Shown here piece by piece: positions 1-7,976 of a DNA stretch of 50,070 nt. The position numbers and the translations under genes are program-made. Source of the stretch: Thermoproteota archaeon (GTDB lineage Archaea > Thermoproteota > Nitrososphaeria_A > Caldarchaeales > Calditenuaceae); the NCBI GenBank assembly GCA_030550235.1, contig JAUQPU010000003.1, positions 143,897 through 193,966 of the forward strand, in the 5' to 3' direction. The notes beneath the pieces are model-generated. The model was given only the letters and a program-made list of their open reading frames with translations, searched no databases and had not been told where the DNA came from. Position 1 is the first letter of the stretch. Every line of letters starts with the position of its first letter.

Positions 1-38
1 TAGCGGGCTTTGGACTGGAGGTTTGTTGGCTGCTTGTC

Positions 39-47
39 TTTATAATC
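39..47 (+). promoter_or_regulatory. TATA-like promoter of srp54
   Basis: A TTTATAATC box lies about 44 bases before the srp54 ATG. With the usual archaeal spacing, transcription would start near 69 and leave a short G-rich leader. Assigned by motif and position only. Confidence 0.45.
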
Positions 48-86
48 AGGGGAAGGGGCTGAATTTGTTGGGTAGGGGGCTGTGGG

Positions 87-1439
87 ATGGAGATAGGCGA
101 GGCGCTGAGGAAGGCGATCTCACGATTCATGGGCCGGGCTTCACATGATAAAGAGGCCGTAGAGGAGCTCATCCGGGATATTCAGAGGGCCCTCCTCTCC
201 GCCGACGTGAACGTGGAGCTCGTCATGGAGCTATCGGAGAATATTCGTAGAAAGGCTTCGGAGCTTAGGCCGCCTCCAGGTGTCTCGAGGAGGGACCACG
301 TCTTCAAAATACTCTATGACGAGCTTGTAAGGCTCCTCGGAGGTGTTCAGCCTCCCTATAAGCCGGCGGGCAGGCCGCATGTGCTCGTGATGGTCGGTAT
401 ACAGGGCTCTGGAAAAACAACCAGCGTCGCCAAGCTCTCGAATTACTTGGCCAAGCATGGCTATAGGGTGGGTGTAGTCTGTGCCGATACCTATAGGCCC
501 GCAGCGCTCGTGCAGCTCCGGCAGCTCCTCCAGGACAAGGGCATCCCAGTATATGGGGAGGAAAACTCCTCCGATCCCATCTCTATAGCTCGGCGGGGAA
601 TAGAGAGCCTCAAGCCGCAGGGCCTCGACGTAGTAATAGTCGATACTGCGGGCAGGCATAAGGACCAGGACTCTCTGATGAAGGAGATGGAGGAGATTCT
701 GAAGGCTTTGAAGCCAAATGAAGTGGCCCTGGTTTTGGACGCGACGATCGGTCAGAGAGCTAGGAGTCAGGCTGAGGCTTTCAACCGACTGGCCAAGATT
801 GGCTGGGTTATGCTGACTAAGATGGACACCTCTGCTAGGGCTGGTGGGGCGCTCTCGGCCGTCGCAGCGACCGGCGCGCCTGTCCGCTTCATAGGGACGG
901 GAGAGTATCTAGAAGACATAGAGACGTTCTCAGCTGATAGGTATCTGGCGCGTCTACTCGGGATGCCTGACCTGGCGGCTCTGGTTGAGAGGGTTAGGCT
1001 CGCAGAAGTGAAGATATCGGAAAGTGAGGTGGAAAAGATGATGAGCGGCCGGTTCACCCTCTCCGACATGATAAACCAGTTAAAGGAGGTGGCTAAGATG
1101 GGCCCCCTCGACAAGCTCTTCTCTATGCTTCCACTACAGAAGGTCAAGTCGATAGATGTTGAGGGGTTGGCGGACCAGCTGAAGAGGTGGGAGGCCATAG
1201 TAAACTCCATGACGCCTGAGGAGAGGAGTGACCCAGCGATAATAGACTCCTCTAGGGCTAGGCGGATAGCGAGGGGGGCCGGCGTGGCTGAGAAGGATGT
1301 TAAACAGCTGATCAAGCGCTACAACGAGACTAAGAGGCTGATGAAGACGCTGAAGCGTAGCATGGGCAGGGCTCCGCGGGACCTCCTACTCTCCGGGCTG
1401 GTGCGCAAAGAAATTGACCGAGACACTCTCAAAGGCTAG
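87..1439 (+). CDS. srp54: Signal recognition particle 54 kDa protein (SRP GTPase)
   Basis: This is the SRP GTPase that binds signal sequences on nascent chains and delivers ribosomes to FtsY at the membrane. At 450 aa it has family length. A helical N domain covers about residues 1-90. The G domain has the P-loop GIQGSGKTT (about 104-112), DTAGRH (about 186-191) and TKMD (about 244-247). The methionine-containing M domain that binds 7S RNA and signal peptides fills the C-terminal part from about 310. The ATG start follows a TATA-like box at 39-47. The last 26 bases overlap pus10, so the two are probably cotranscribed. No SRP RNA gene is seen nearby. Confidence 0.97.
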   Translation: MEIGEALRKAISRFMGRASHDKEAVEELIRDIQRALLSADVNVELVMELSENIRRKASELRPPPGVSRRDHVFKILYDELVRLLGGVQPPYKPAGRPHVLVMVGIQGSGKTTSVAKLSNYLAKHGYRVGVVCADTYRPAALVQLRQLLQDKGIPVYGEENSSDPISIARRGIESLKPQGLDVVIVDTAGRHKDQDSLMKEMEEILKALKPNEVALVLDATIGQRARSQAEAFNRLAKIGWVMLTKMDTSARAGGALSAVAATGAPVRFIGTGEYLEDIETFSADRYLARLLGMPDLAALVERVRLAEVKISESEVEKMMSGRFTLSDMINQLKEVAKMGPLDKLFSMLPLQKVKSIDVEGLADQLKRWEAIVNSMTPEERSDPAIIDSSRARRIARGAGVAEKDVKQLIKRYNETKRLMKTLKRSMGRAPRDLLLSGLVRKEIDRDTLKG

Positions 1440-2787
1440 AGAGATTCTTCTAAGATACAGTCTCTGCGGCAGATGCCTAGGCAGGCTACTGGCATACGAT
1501 AAGCCCGGCACTAGAGCCCCCGAAGCAGGCGAAGAGATAATGGCAAAACTGTTGAGGGAGGCCCTGGCCCTTCTCAATCATTCGCGGGAGAGTGCCGTAG
1601 CTCTGATTAAGGCGCTCTCAGAATCGGGATACAGGCCAGCACAGAAGATAGCGGAGGAGCAGGGGCTAAGGGTCGAGGCCAGGATATGCCCAGTCTGCCT
1701 AGGAAGGCTCACAGACGGGGTAATCGATGAGGTGGTTGCAGAATCTGTTAAAAGAGTCTCTGACTACGAGTTTGAGGATTTCCTTGTCGGGGCCTATATC
1801 CCGAAATATATCGCCTCGGTGGAGGAGCGTCTATTCTCGGAGTTTGGCCTGGCTGAATCTGAGACCCTGAGAAAGGAGATAACGAGGGAGGTTGGAAGTA
1901 GGCTGGAGGCGCTTCTGGGTAAGCCCGCCAACTTCACCTCACCTGAGATGCTTATACTTGTAGACATATTCACGGGGACCGTTGAAGCTAAGCCTGCCTC
2001 CCTCTACATCTACGGCCACTACTTCAAGAACCAGCCGAACATCCCCCAGACACCATGGTACTGCTCAACCTGCTGGGGCGCGGGGTGTGAGAGATGTGCC
2101 GGCCTCGGAAGAATATATCCAGACTCGGTGGCTGAGTACGTCGGCGAGCCCGCTATGCGGATGGCGGGGGCTATCGGGTACAAGTTCCACGCCGCCGGGA
2201 GGGAGGATGTCGACGTGACAGTAGAGGGGACAGGCAGGCCCTTCATACTTGAGCTGATAATGCCCAGGCGTAGGAGGATACCCCTTGAGACGCTGAAAGA
2301 AGACATAGAGAGAAACTCGAGGGGGAGGGTCAAGGTCGACATGCTCGACTATGCCACGCATAGCGACCTGAAGATGCTTAAGGTGTCGATAGAGGGGTCT
2401 GTCAAACGCTATAGCGCCATTGTCCAATTTGAGAGGAATGTAAGTATTGAGGACCTAGCAAGCCTCGAAACCGCACTTAGGGGAGCCGTGATAGAGCAGT
2501 ACACACCTACTCGCGTCCTGAAGAGGAAGGGAGAGAAAATAAGAAAAAAGAGGGTCCTCAACATAAAATCGACACTCATAGACACCCATACGGTCAGATT
2601 CGAGATAGAGGCTGACGGCGGACTATACGTTAAAGAACTCATACACGGAGACGCGGGGAGAACTAGGCCCAGCGTTGCAGAAATCCTGGGCAATACTCCC
2701 ACCAATATAAGCCTGAGGTTCCTCGGCATCCTCAAGACTCTTCACCATCCAAAACAACCTACCAGCAACCATGCACGGCCTAAATAG
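1414..2787 (+). CDS. pus10: tRNA pseudouridine synthase Pus10
   Basis: Archaeal Pus10 makes pseudouridine 54/55 in the T-loop of tRNA. The 457-aa protein starts with a TTG inside the srp54 end (26-base overlap). Cysteine pairs CGRC (about residues 18-21) and CPVC (about 92-95) form the N-terminal zinc site. A further CSTC...CERC pair sits near residue 217-228. The catalytic core carries GREDVDVTVEGTGRPF around residues 262-277, where the central Asp is the expected catalytic residue. The conserved C-terminal GRTRPSVAEILG matches the family. It lies in an information-processing cluster ahead of L21e and RpoF. Confidence 0.93.
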   Translation: MTETLSKAREILLRYSLCGRCLGRLLAYDKPGTRAPEAGEEIMAKLLREALALLNHSRESAVALIKALSESGYRPAQKIAEEQGLRVEARICPVCLGRLTDGVIDEVVAESVKRVSDYEFEDFLVGAYIPKYIASVEERLFSEFGLAESETLRKEITREVGSRLEALLGKPANFTSPEMLILVDIFTGTVEAKPASLYIYGHYFKNQPNIPQTPWYCSTCWGAGCERCAGLGRIYPDSVAEYVGEPAMRMAGAIGYKFHAAGREDVDVTVEGTGRPFILELIMPRRRRIPLETLKEDIERNSRGRVKVDMLDYATHSDLKMLKVSIEGSVKRYSAIVQFERNVSIEDLASLETALRGAVIEQYTPTRVLKRKGEKIRKKRVLNIKSTLIDTHTVRFEIEADGGLYVKELIHGDAGRTRPSVAEILGNTPTNISLRFLGILKTLHHPKQPTSNHARPK

Positions 2788-2823
2788 AGCTTGCCGACGG
2801 TCCCAGCCGCCAAATCCTCCTTG

Positions 2824-2831
2824 TTTATATA
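2824..2831 (+). promoter_or_regulatory. TATA box and SD of the rpl21e operon
   Basis: TTTATATA lies about 45 bases before the TTG of rpl21e. A purine-rich GAGGAGG sequence (about 2855-2861) sits at Shine-Dalgarno distance from that TTG. The site lies just after the pus10 stop, so the ribosomal-protein group probably has its own promoter. Confidence 0.55.
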
Positions 2832-2868
2832 GGGCTTCATCCGCTACGATTGTAGAGGAGGAAGAGGG

Positions 2869-3165
2869 TTGACTAGGCACAGCGGATATAGACATAGGAC
2901 GAGGCGTCTCTTTAGCAGAGATGTAGGTGCGCGGAGTGGGCCAAGGCCCGAGGTTTATCTCCAGGAGTATGAGATTGGCCAGCAGGTGGCTATCGATATT
3001 AACTCCTCCACCCATAAGGGGATGCCGCATAAGAGGTATCAGGGGAAGGTAGGGAAGGTTGTGGAGCGGAGAGGTAGAGGATACATCGTCGAGGTCGCGC
3101 TGGGCTCCAAGTTGAAAAAGCTGAGCGTCCTGCCGGAGCATCTTAAGCCTCTACCCCAAGGATGA
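2869..3165 (+). CDS. rpl21e: 50S ribosomal protein L21e
   Basis: A small basic protein (98 aa) of the archaeal/eukaryotic large ribosomal subunit. The N-terminal SGYRHRTRRLFSRD, the centre HKGMPHKRYQGKVG and the C-terminal LSVLPEHLKPL are characteristic of L21e. The start is TTG, supported by the strong GAGGAGG sequence upstream. It is followed after 12 bases by rpoF, a common archaeal arrangement. Confidence 0.96.
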   Translation: MTRHSGYRHRTRRLFSRDVGARSGPRPEVYLQEYEIGQQVAIDINSSTHKGMPHKRYQGKVGKVVERRGRGYIVEVALGSKLKKLSVLPEHLKPLPQG

Positions 3166-3177
3166 GGTGGGAAAGGG

Positions 3178-3552
3178 ATGCCGAGAAAGATAATCTCCTA
3201 TACACCAATCACTATCCCTGAGGTTGTTGAACTCCTCTCCATAAAGAAAGAGGAGCTCACCCCTCTCCAGCTCAGAGTCTACAACTATGTCACTACATTC
3301 GCGAAGCTTCCTGCTGAGAAGGCTAAAAAGCTGGTGCAGGAGCTTCAGGAAAAGTTTGGCCTGGAGCCTGAGGAGGCCTGCCAGATAGTGAACATCTGCC
3401 CTAGAGATGTCAACGAGATTAGGGCGGTCCTCTCTGGCTATAGGAGGCTAATCTCAAGCATACTTTTCTCAGACCAGAAGCTCTCCGAGATAGTGCAGAC
3501 AATCGAGTCCTACCTTCGCGAAGAGGTCGAATCAAAGCAGACCCAAGAATAG
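3178..3552 (+). CDS. rpoF: DNA-directed RNA polymerase subunit F (Rpb4-like)
   Basis: RpoF pairs with RpoE (Rpb7) to form the stalk of archaeal RNA polymerase. The 124-aa protein is all-helical in appearance and carries the HRDC-like region with FGLEPEEACQIVNICP and the proline-containing turn typical of Rpb4/RpoF. The ATG is preceded by GAGGTGG at 3164-3170, an ideal Shine-Dalgarno distance. The order L21e-RpoF-DUF655-KsgA is widely kept in archaea, which adds to the identification. Confidence 0.93.
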   Translation: MPRKIISYTPITIPEVVELLSIKKEELTPLQLRVYNYVTTFAKLPAEKAKKLVQELQEKFGLEPEEACQIVNICPRDVNEIRAVLSGYRRLISSILFSDQKLSEIVQTIESYLREEVESKQTQE

Positions 3553-3559
3553 AGGCGTC

Positions 3560-4147
3560 ATGAAACGGGGGAAGCCGAAACTATACGAGGATGAGGCAAT
3601 AGTTCTAGACATACTTCCCCCATCTAGGCTTGAGAGGGCCGCACATGTAGAGAGGGGCATGCTCCTGACGCAGATTCTCGGAGTAGGTCACTTCACACTC
3701 CTAGAGGCCGCCATTAATCAGAGCCTAAACCCGAAGCCCGGCATGCGAATATACATCGGGAAGGATGTGCCTCGTCCCCTAATCAGAATAATAAGGAGAA
3801 TAGGCTACAACGAGCTGACGGAGAATGCTAAGTATGAGCTGGAGAGAGCAGTTGAAGCGCTCGTCAAGTCGAGAGAGGGGGAAATCATCCAGTTCATCAA
3901 TACCTGTGGGCCGTTGACTCCAAGGCTTCACGCGCTCGAGGCTCTACCTGGCATAGGCAGGAAACTCTCCATGCGCATCATCGAGGAGAGGAACAGGGAA
4001 CCCTTCAAAACCTTCGAGGACGTGGAGAAGAGGGTAGGCATCCAGAACATTGACAAGATAATAGTCAAGAGAATCATAGAGGAGCTCTCAGACCCCAACA
4101 CAAAACACTGGCTATTCACCCGACCCCCATCACACCAAACAATATGA
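3560..4147 (+). CDS. DUF655 family protein (helix-hairpin-helix, predicted RNA binding)
   Basis: A conserved archaeal protein of unknown biochemical role, 195 aa. The N-terminal part (DEAIVLDILPPSRLER) resembles the beta-barrel half of DUF655. The C-terminal part holds a helix-hairpin-helix motif, LEALPGIGRKLSMRIIEERN near residues 126-145, then FKTFEDVEKRVGI, as in nucleic-acid binding proteins. It sits 8 bases after rpoF and overlaps ksgA by 4 bases (ATGA). The context suggests a job in ribosome or RNA processing, but that is inference. Confidence 0.9.
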   Translation: MKRGKPKLYEDEAIVLDILPPSRLERAAHVERGMLLTQILGVGHFTLLEAAINQSLNPKPGMRIYIGKDVPRPLIRIIRRIGYNELTENAKYELERAVEALVKSREGEIIQFINTCGPLTPRLHALEALPGIGRKLSMRIIEERNREPFKTFEDVEKRVGIQNIDKIIVKRIIEELSDPNTKHWLFTRPPSHQTI

Positions 4148-4866
4148 CAAAGCTGAGCCAACACCTAACCGCGAGTAGACGGGTTCTTGAGAGGCTCGTC
4201 GAGCTCTCCGACCCAACCAACAGCGACACAGTCTTAGAACCCGGATGCGGGGATGGCAGGCTCACAGAGCTTCTCGCAGAGCGGGGCTGCAGGATATTGG
4301 CGGTAGAAATAGACCCTAGGCTAGCGGAGGAGGCGCGTCAGAGGCTGAAGAGCTGGCCTAACGTCGAGGTTTTTACGGGTAATGTGTTGGAGCTCAGTCC
4401 GGAGGGGTTTACAATGATTGTCGGCAACCCTCCCTACCACATATCTAGGCGCCTAGTTGAATGGATAGTGGCGAGGCCCAGTCCACGCCGTGTTGTCATG
4501 ACCCTGCAGAGGGAGTTCGCCCAGAAACTAACCGCTCTACCTGGGTCCAGAACCTATCTATACATAAGCCTCCTATCCCAGCTACTCTACCGGATCGAGA
4601 TACTAGACACAGTACCGCCATCAGCCTTCAAACCCAGACCACAAGTGACATCCTGCATAGTCAGGATGGAGAGAAACGAGCAGAAGCCACTCGGAGCCGA
4701 GCAACTCGGACTCCTAAAACAAATATTCACAGACAGGAGACACGTCCTTGGAAAAGTTTTAAGGAAAATGGGCTACACAGCTCCGCAAAAACTTGCTAAC
4801 AAAAGAGTGTATCACCTCACAACACAAGATGCTAAGACGGTCTTAGAATCTTTAGGATTTTACTGA
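4144..4866 (+). CDS. ksgA: 16S rRNA dimethyladenosine transferase KsgA/Dim1
   Basis: The enzyme dimethylates two adjacent adenines near the 3' end of 16S rRNA using S-adenosylmethionine, late in small-subunit assembly. The 240-aa protein shows the SAM motif I VLEPGCGDGRLTELL (about residues 31-45), the acidic AVEID, and the catalytic NPPYHIS (about 98-104) of N6-adenine methyltransferases. Its start overlaps the DUF655 stop by ATGA, so translation is probably coupled. It is the last gene of the information-processing cluster; the sequence becomes AT-rich just after it. Confidence 0.95.
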   Translation: MTKLSQHLTASRRVLERLVELSDPTNSDTVLEPGCGDGRLTELLAERGCRILAVEIDPRLAEEARQRLKSWPNVEVFTGNVLELSPEGFTMIVGNPPYHISRRLVEWIVARPSPRRVVMTLQREFAQKLTALPGSRTYLYISLLSQLLYRIEILDTVPPSAFKPRPQVTSCIVRMERNEQKPLGAEQLGLLKQIFTDRRHVLGKVLRKMGYTAPQKLANKRVYHLTTQDAKTVLESLGFY

Positions 4867-4968
4867 AGGCCTGATGCTAAGTAAACTTCATTTGACAGAT
4901 TCGCAATTATTACACAGAAGTAAAGACCAGAGGCAGCGAGAAGGAGAGTTAAAGTCCAAAACCTCTAT

Positions 4969-5286
4969 ATGAGAAAAGAGGTAAATCCAGACGCATTTAA
5001 ATATGTAATCGACTACTTATCAGAATTGCTTAGGCGTGTTGGTTTAGGTGGCTTTCCAATTGATGCACCTTTAATAATTATATTTGATGTATTTATTGAG
5101 TTTATGCAAAACCTAGAGTTTCGATGGAACTTATACTCGAATACAAGTACTGCTGTAGACCTAGCCTCTATAAAAATGGCAATTTCAGACCTTGATACAT
5201 ACTTTGAATTAGATTCCATGCTTGCAATCAAAGATTACGAAAAATTTATAAATCAATTAAAATTAACATGTTGTACAAATGACTAA
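4969..5286 (+). CDS. Small hypothetical protein in AT-rich island
   Basis: I do not recognise this 105-aa product. It looks mainly helical, with no clear membrane segment of full length, although DAPLIIIFDVFIEFM is hydrophobic and amphipathic. There is a CC pair near the C-terminus. Codons are AT-rich, unlike the flanking genes. There is no well-placed Shine-Dalgarno or TATA box directly before the ATG. It may be a recently acquired or decaying gene, or not expressed at all. Confidence 0.45.
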   Translation: MRKEVNPDAFKYVIDYLSELLRRVGLGGFPIDAPLIIIFDVFIEFMQNLEFRWNLYSNTSTAVDLASIKMAISDLDTYFELDSMLAIKDYEKFINQLKLTCCTND

Positions 5287-5450
5287 CAACAAAATTTGTT
5301 AGATTGTATTTACCATAATTTTTACTAGAATCAATAAACTATGGTTAATTGTACATGACATGGATTAATGTCGTTCCAAAAAAGAATATAATTTAGAATA
5401 GCCTATGCTTTTATCGGAAAACATGAGGATAAGTTGTAAAAATCTTAAAA

Positions 5451-5459
5451 CTTATAAAC
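5451..5459 (+). promoter_or_regulatory. TATA box of the ABC ATPase gene
   Basis: CTTATAAAC is centred about 27 bases before the ATG at 5482. That distance fits a leaderless transcript and favours ATG 5482 over the TTG three bases earlier. Confidence 0.6.
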
Positions 5460-5481
5460 CAGCTTTCGAAGGTTTTGTTTG

Positions 5482-6573
5482 ATGGCATCAGTTAGGTTAA
5501 AAGAGCTTTACAAGCGTTTTGACAAGGTAGTAGCCATTGATGGTGTCTCGCTAGATATTCCTGACGGCGATTTCGTGGTCTTGCTGGGGCCTTCAGGTTG
5601 TGGAAAGACGACGACGTTGCGCTGTATTGCTGGTTTAGAGTCTCCCGACTCGGGCGAGATATGGATTGGGGATAGCATTGTGAATGATCTCCCACCTAAG
5701 GACAGGGATGTCGCAATGGTCTTCCAGAACTACGCGCTCTATCCCCACATGAAGGTTTATGACAACTTGGCCTTCCCGCTAAAGATGAGGAAGGTTGAGA
5801 AAAATGAGATTGATAGGAGGGTGAAGGATGTCGCTGATCTTCTCGGTATCTCTCACCTCTTAGATAGGAAGCCTAGACAGCTTAGCGGGGGTGAGCAGCA
5901 GAGGGTAGCGCTTGGAAGGGCGATCATCAGGAGGCCGCGGGTCTTTCTCATGGATGAGCCGCTCAGCAACCTTGACGCGAAGCTTAGGCTCTTCATGAGG
6001 GCTGAGCTTAAGAGGCTTCAGAGAGAGTTGAAGACTACTACTGTTTACGTGACCCACGATCAGGCTGAGGCCTTGGCTATGGCTGATAAGATTGCAGTCA
6101 TGAATAAGGGTAAGGTCCAGCAATATGACGACCCCAACGCGATCTATAACAACCCAGCAAATGTCTTCGTAGCCACTTTTATAGGGAGTCCGCCTATGAA
6201 CATGATAAGGGCGGCCATCAGGCAGGAGGGCAGCAATGTCGTCCTTGACGCGGGGTCCTTCAGTTATACACTCTCACCTGAATATTCTGAGGTCTTGTTA
6301 AGGAACTTGCAGTCTAGTGAAGTCTTCCTTGGAGTTAGGCCTGAGCGCTTAATATTGACTGTCGAGAAGGTGCCCTCCTCAGTCTTTCTGAGCGAGGTCT
6401 ATGTAGTGGAGCATCAGGGCGCAAACATGGTCGTGGACCTCAAGATAGACTCGGAGATAATCAAAGCCATCGCGCCGCCCTTGCCGTTGAATATTGGCCA
6501 GAGGGTATGGGTAGGGTTCGATGAGGAGAATATACACATATACGATGGGAAGACTGAGAAGCTGATCGTCTAG
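5482..6573 (+). CDS. Sugar-type ABC transporter ATP-binding protein (MalK/UgpC family)
   Basis: An ATPase subunit of the CUT1 carbohydrate importer type, about 363 aa. It has Walker A GPSGCGKTTTLRC, the Q-loop VFQNYALYPHMKV, signature LSGGEQQRVALGRA, Walker B VFLMDEPLSNLDAKLR and the switch VYVTHDQAEALAMAD. A C-terminal TOBE/OB domain of about 120 residues follows, as in MalK and GlcV. No permease or binding protein lies next to it, so it probably powers one or more transporters encoded elsewhere. Its TAG stop overlaps the stop of the convergent aromatic operon within a shared CTAG. The substrate cannot be told from sequence. Confidence 0.9.
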   Translation: MASVRLKELYKRFDKVVAIDGVSLDIPDGDFVVLLGPSGCGKTTTLRCIAGLESPDSGEIWIGDSIVNDLPPKDRDVAMVFQNYALYPHMKVYDNLAFPLKMRKVEKNEIDRRVKDVADLLGISHLLDRKPRQLSGGEQQRVALGRAIIRRPRVFLMDEPLSNLDAKLRLFMRAELKRLQRELKTTTVYVTHDQAEALAMADKIAVMNKGKVQQYDDPNAIYNNPANVFVATFIGSPPMNMIRAAIRQEGSNVVLDAGSFSYTLSPEYSEVLLRNLQSSEVFLGVRPERLILTVEKVPSSVFLSEVYVVEHQGANMVVDLKIDSEIIKAIAPPLPLNIGQRVWVGFDEENIHIYDGKTEKLIV

Positions 6574-7976
6574 CCCTCCTGTCTACCAGTTCTTTGGAGG
6601 TTCTCAACGAGTATCTGAAGACCTTTTCTCAGGTCCTCCTCCCCCAGACCCACGGATATTCTAATGTATTCCGGATAGTCTCCGAATGCTGTACCAGGTG
6701 CGACTGCAACTCTTTTTTTCTCGAGGAGGTTTAGGGCGAACTCGGCCGAGTCGAAGCCATCTTCCCCTATCTTAGGGAAGACATACATACCACCACTCGG
6801 CTTCACATATGATACACCGATTTTATCAAGTTCTCTAGATACTATCTCGAGTCTCCGCTTCATCGTCTCGCCGTAGCTTCGCGGTATCTCTCTGTCCTCT
6901 ATGGCTCTTACAGCGGCTATCTGTATGAATTCTGGGACACAGGTTATTAGTTGGGAGACGATTCTGGCCGCCCTATCCGCTAATTCTTTGGAAGCTACGA
7001 TGTATCCGATTCTGTAGCCTGTCATTCCCCAGCTCTTCGAGAACGAGTTTATCACTATGGTCCTCTCATATCCCGTCTCTAGCGCCGAGGTAAAGTCTGT
7101 GAAGCAGTAGTCCATGTAGACCTCGTCACTAACCAGATACGCGCCTGTACGGCTGATTTCCTCGACGAGCTCACTCATCTCGGTACTGCTGATTGTCGTC
7201 CCTGTTGGGTTGTTTGGATAGTTGATGAATATTGTACGGGGTTTCTGTCTAAGATATTTGTCAAGGGCCTCATGCTTCGGCCGCCATTTATCCTCCAGCC
7301 TAGTGTGTATGACGAGGCTTCTAGCATGCATCATCTCGACTACCTGCTTGTAGAGGGGCCAAGAGGGGTCTATGACCACGGCTTGGTCTCCAGGTCTCAG
7401 CGTAGATGCTGCGGCCAGGTATACGGCGAATCTTCCACCGGGCGTGATCACTATCTGGTCTTCTGAGACGTCAACACCAATGTTCTCGCGGAGGAGGTCC
7501 CTAATCGCCTTCCGCAGCTCAGGCCTGCCCTTAGCCTCGCCGTAGGCTGCGTAGCCGTGTGACGCGGCCCAGCTCAACGTCTCTGCAACTTGGCGGGGTG
7601 CTCCGAAGTCAGGCTCGCCGACTTCGAGATGGTATATCTTCTCCCCGCTCATCTCTAGTTGCTTGGCTCTTCTGAAGATGTCCATGTGGGTAATCCTCGG
7701 CTTGGTCTGTGGCTGCTGAATCGATATTGCGTCTTGTATAAGGAGGCTTAGTATTTTCTGGGCGTATTCAGGGTCGAGGCCGTTCTCACTAGCTATCTTG
7801 GCTATCTGGGCCCTTAGCTCAGCCTCAGCGTCTAGGTCTATGGGGCTGATGCCCAGTGCTTTCTTCGCCTCGCCAAGCTTTTCCGCCAGAATCCTCCTCT
7901 TAGATATGGCCCGGATAATCTCTTCGGTTACTATCCTTATCTCCTCCCTCAGACGCTTTATCTCATCCATGCTCAA
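6570..7976 (-). CDS. Chorismate mutase (AroQ) - class I aminotransferase fusion
   Basis: A 468-aa two-domain protein. Residues 1 to about 92 form an all-helical AroQ-type chorismate mutase (LREEIRIVTEEIIRAISKR, LAEKLGEAKKALG, LLIQDAISIQ), which turns chorismate into prephenate. Residues from about 97 form a fold-type I PLP aminotransferase of the AspC family, with NYPNNPTG, SDEVYMDY, the PLP lysine in NSFSKSWGMTGYRIGY and the substrate arginine in YIRISVGLG. The fusion suggests that prephenate passes to transamination, giving arogenate; alternatively the second domain transaminates phenylpyruvate, hydroxyphenylpyruvate or aspartate. It is the last gene of the aromatic operon and overlaps aroC by ATGA. 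No tyrA or pheA is in the window. Confidence 0.9.
   Translation of the reverse strand: MSMDEIKRLREEIRIVTEEIIRAISKRRILAEKLGEAKKALGISPIDLDAEAELRAQIAKIASENGLDPEYAQKILSLLIQDAISIQQPQTKPRITHMDIFRRAKQLEMSGEKIYHLEVGEPDFGAPRQVAETLSWAASHGYAAYGEAKGRPELRKAIRDLLRENIGVDVSEDQIVITPGGRFAVYLAAASTLRPGDQAVVIDPSWPLYKQVVEMMHARSLVIHTRLEDKWRPKHEALDKYLRQKPRTIFINYPNNPTGTTISSTEMSELVEEISRTGAYLVSDEVYMDYCFTDFTSALETGYERTIVINSFSKSWGMTGYRIGYIVASKELADRAARIVSQLITCVPEFIQIAAVRAIEDREIPRSYGETMKRRLEIVSRELDKIGVSYVKPSGGMYVFPKIGEDGFDSAEFALNLLEKKRVAVAPGTAFGDYPEYIRISVGLGEEDLRKGLQILVENLQRTGRQEG

Larger units (their letters stand above)
4867..5478. other. AT-rich island between ksgA and the ABC ATPase
   Basis: About 600 bases that are visibly richer in A and T than the neighbouring genes. 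It holds one possible small ORF (4969-5286) and otherwise only AT-rich sequence up to the promoter at 5451-5459. No repeats, tRNA end or integrase was seen. The composition suggests a foreign or relaxed segment. Confidence 0.5.

Noticed and set aside
767-1315. 182-aa open frame on the minus strand within srp54
   Set aside because: Serine/alanine-rich shadow of a clear SRP54 coding frame; no own motifs or promoter.
2623-3141. 172-aa minus-strand frame opposite pus10 end and L21e
   Set aside because: Covers two well-supported genes and their promoter; composition is that of an antisense frame.
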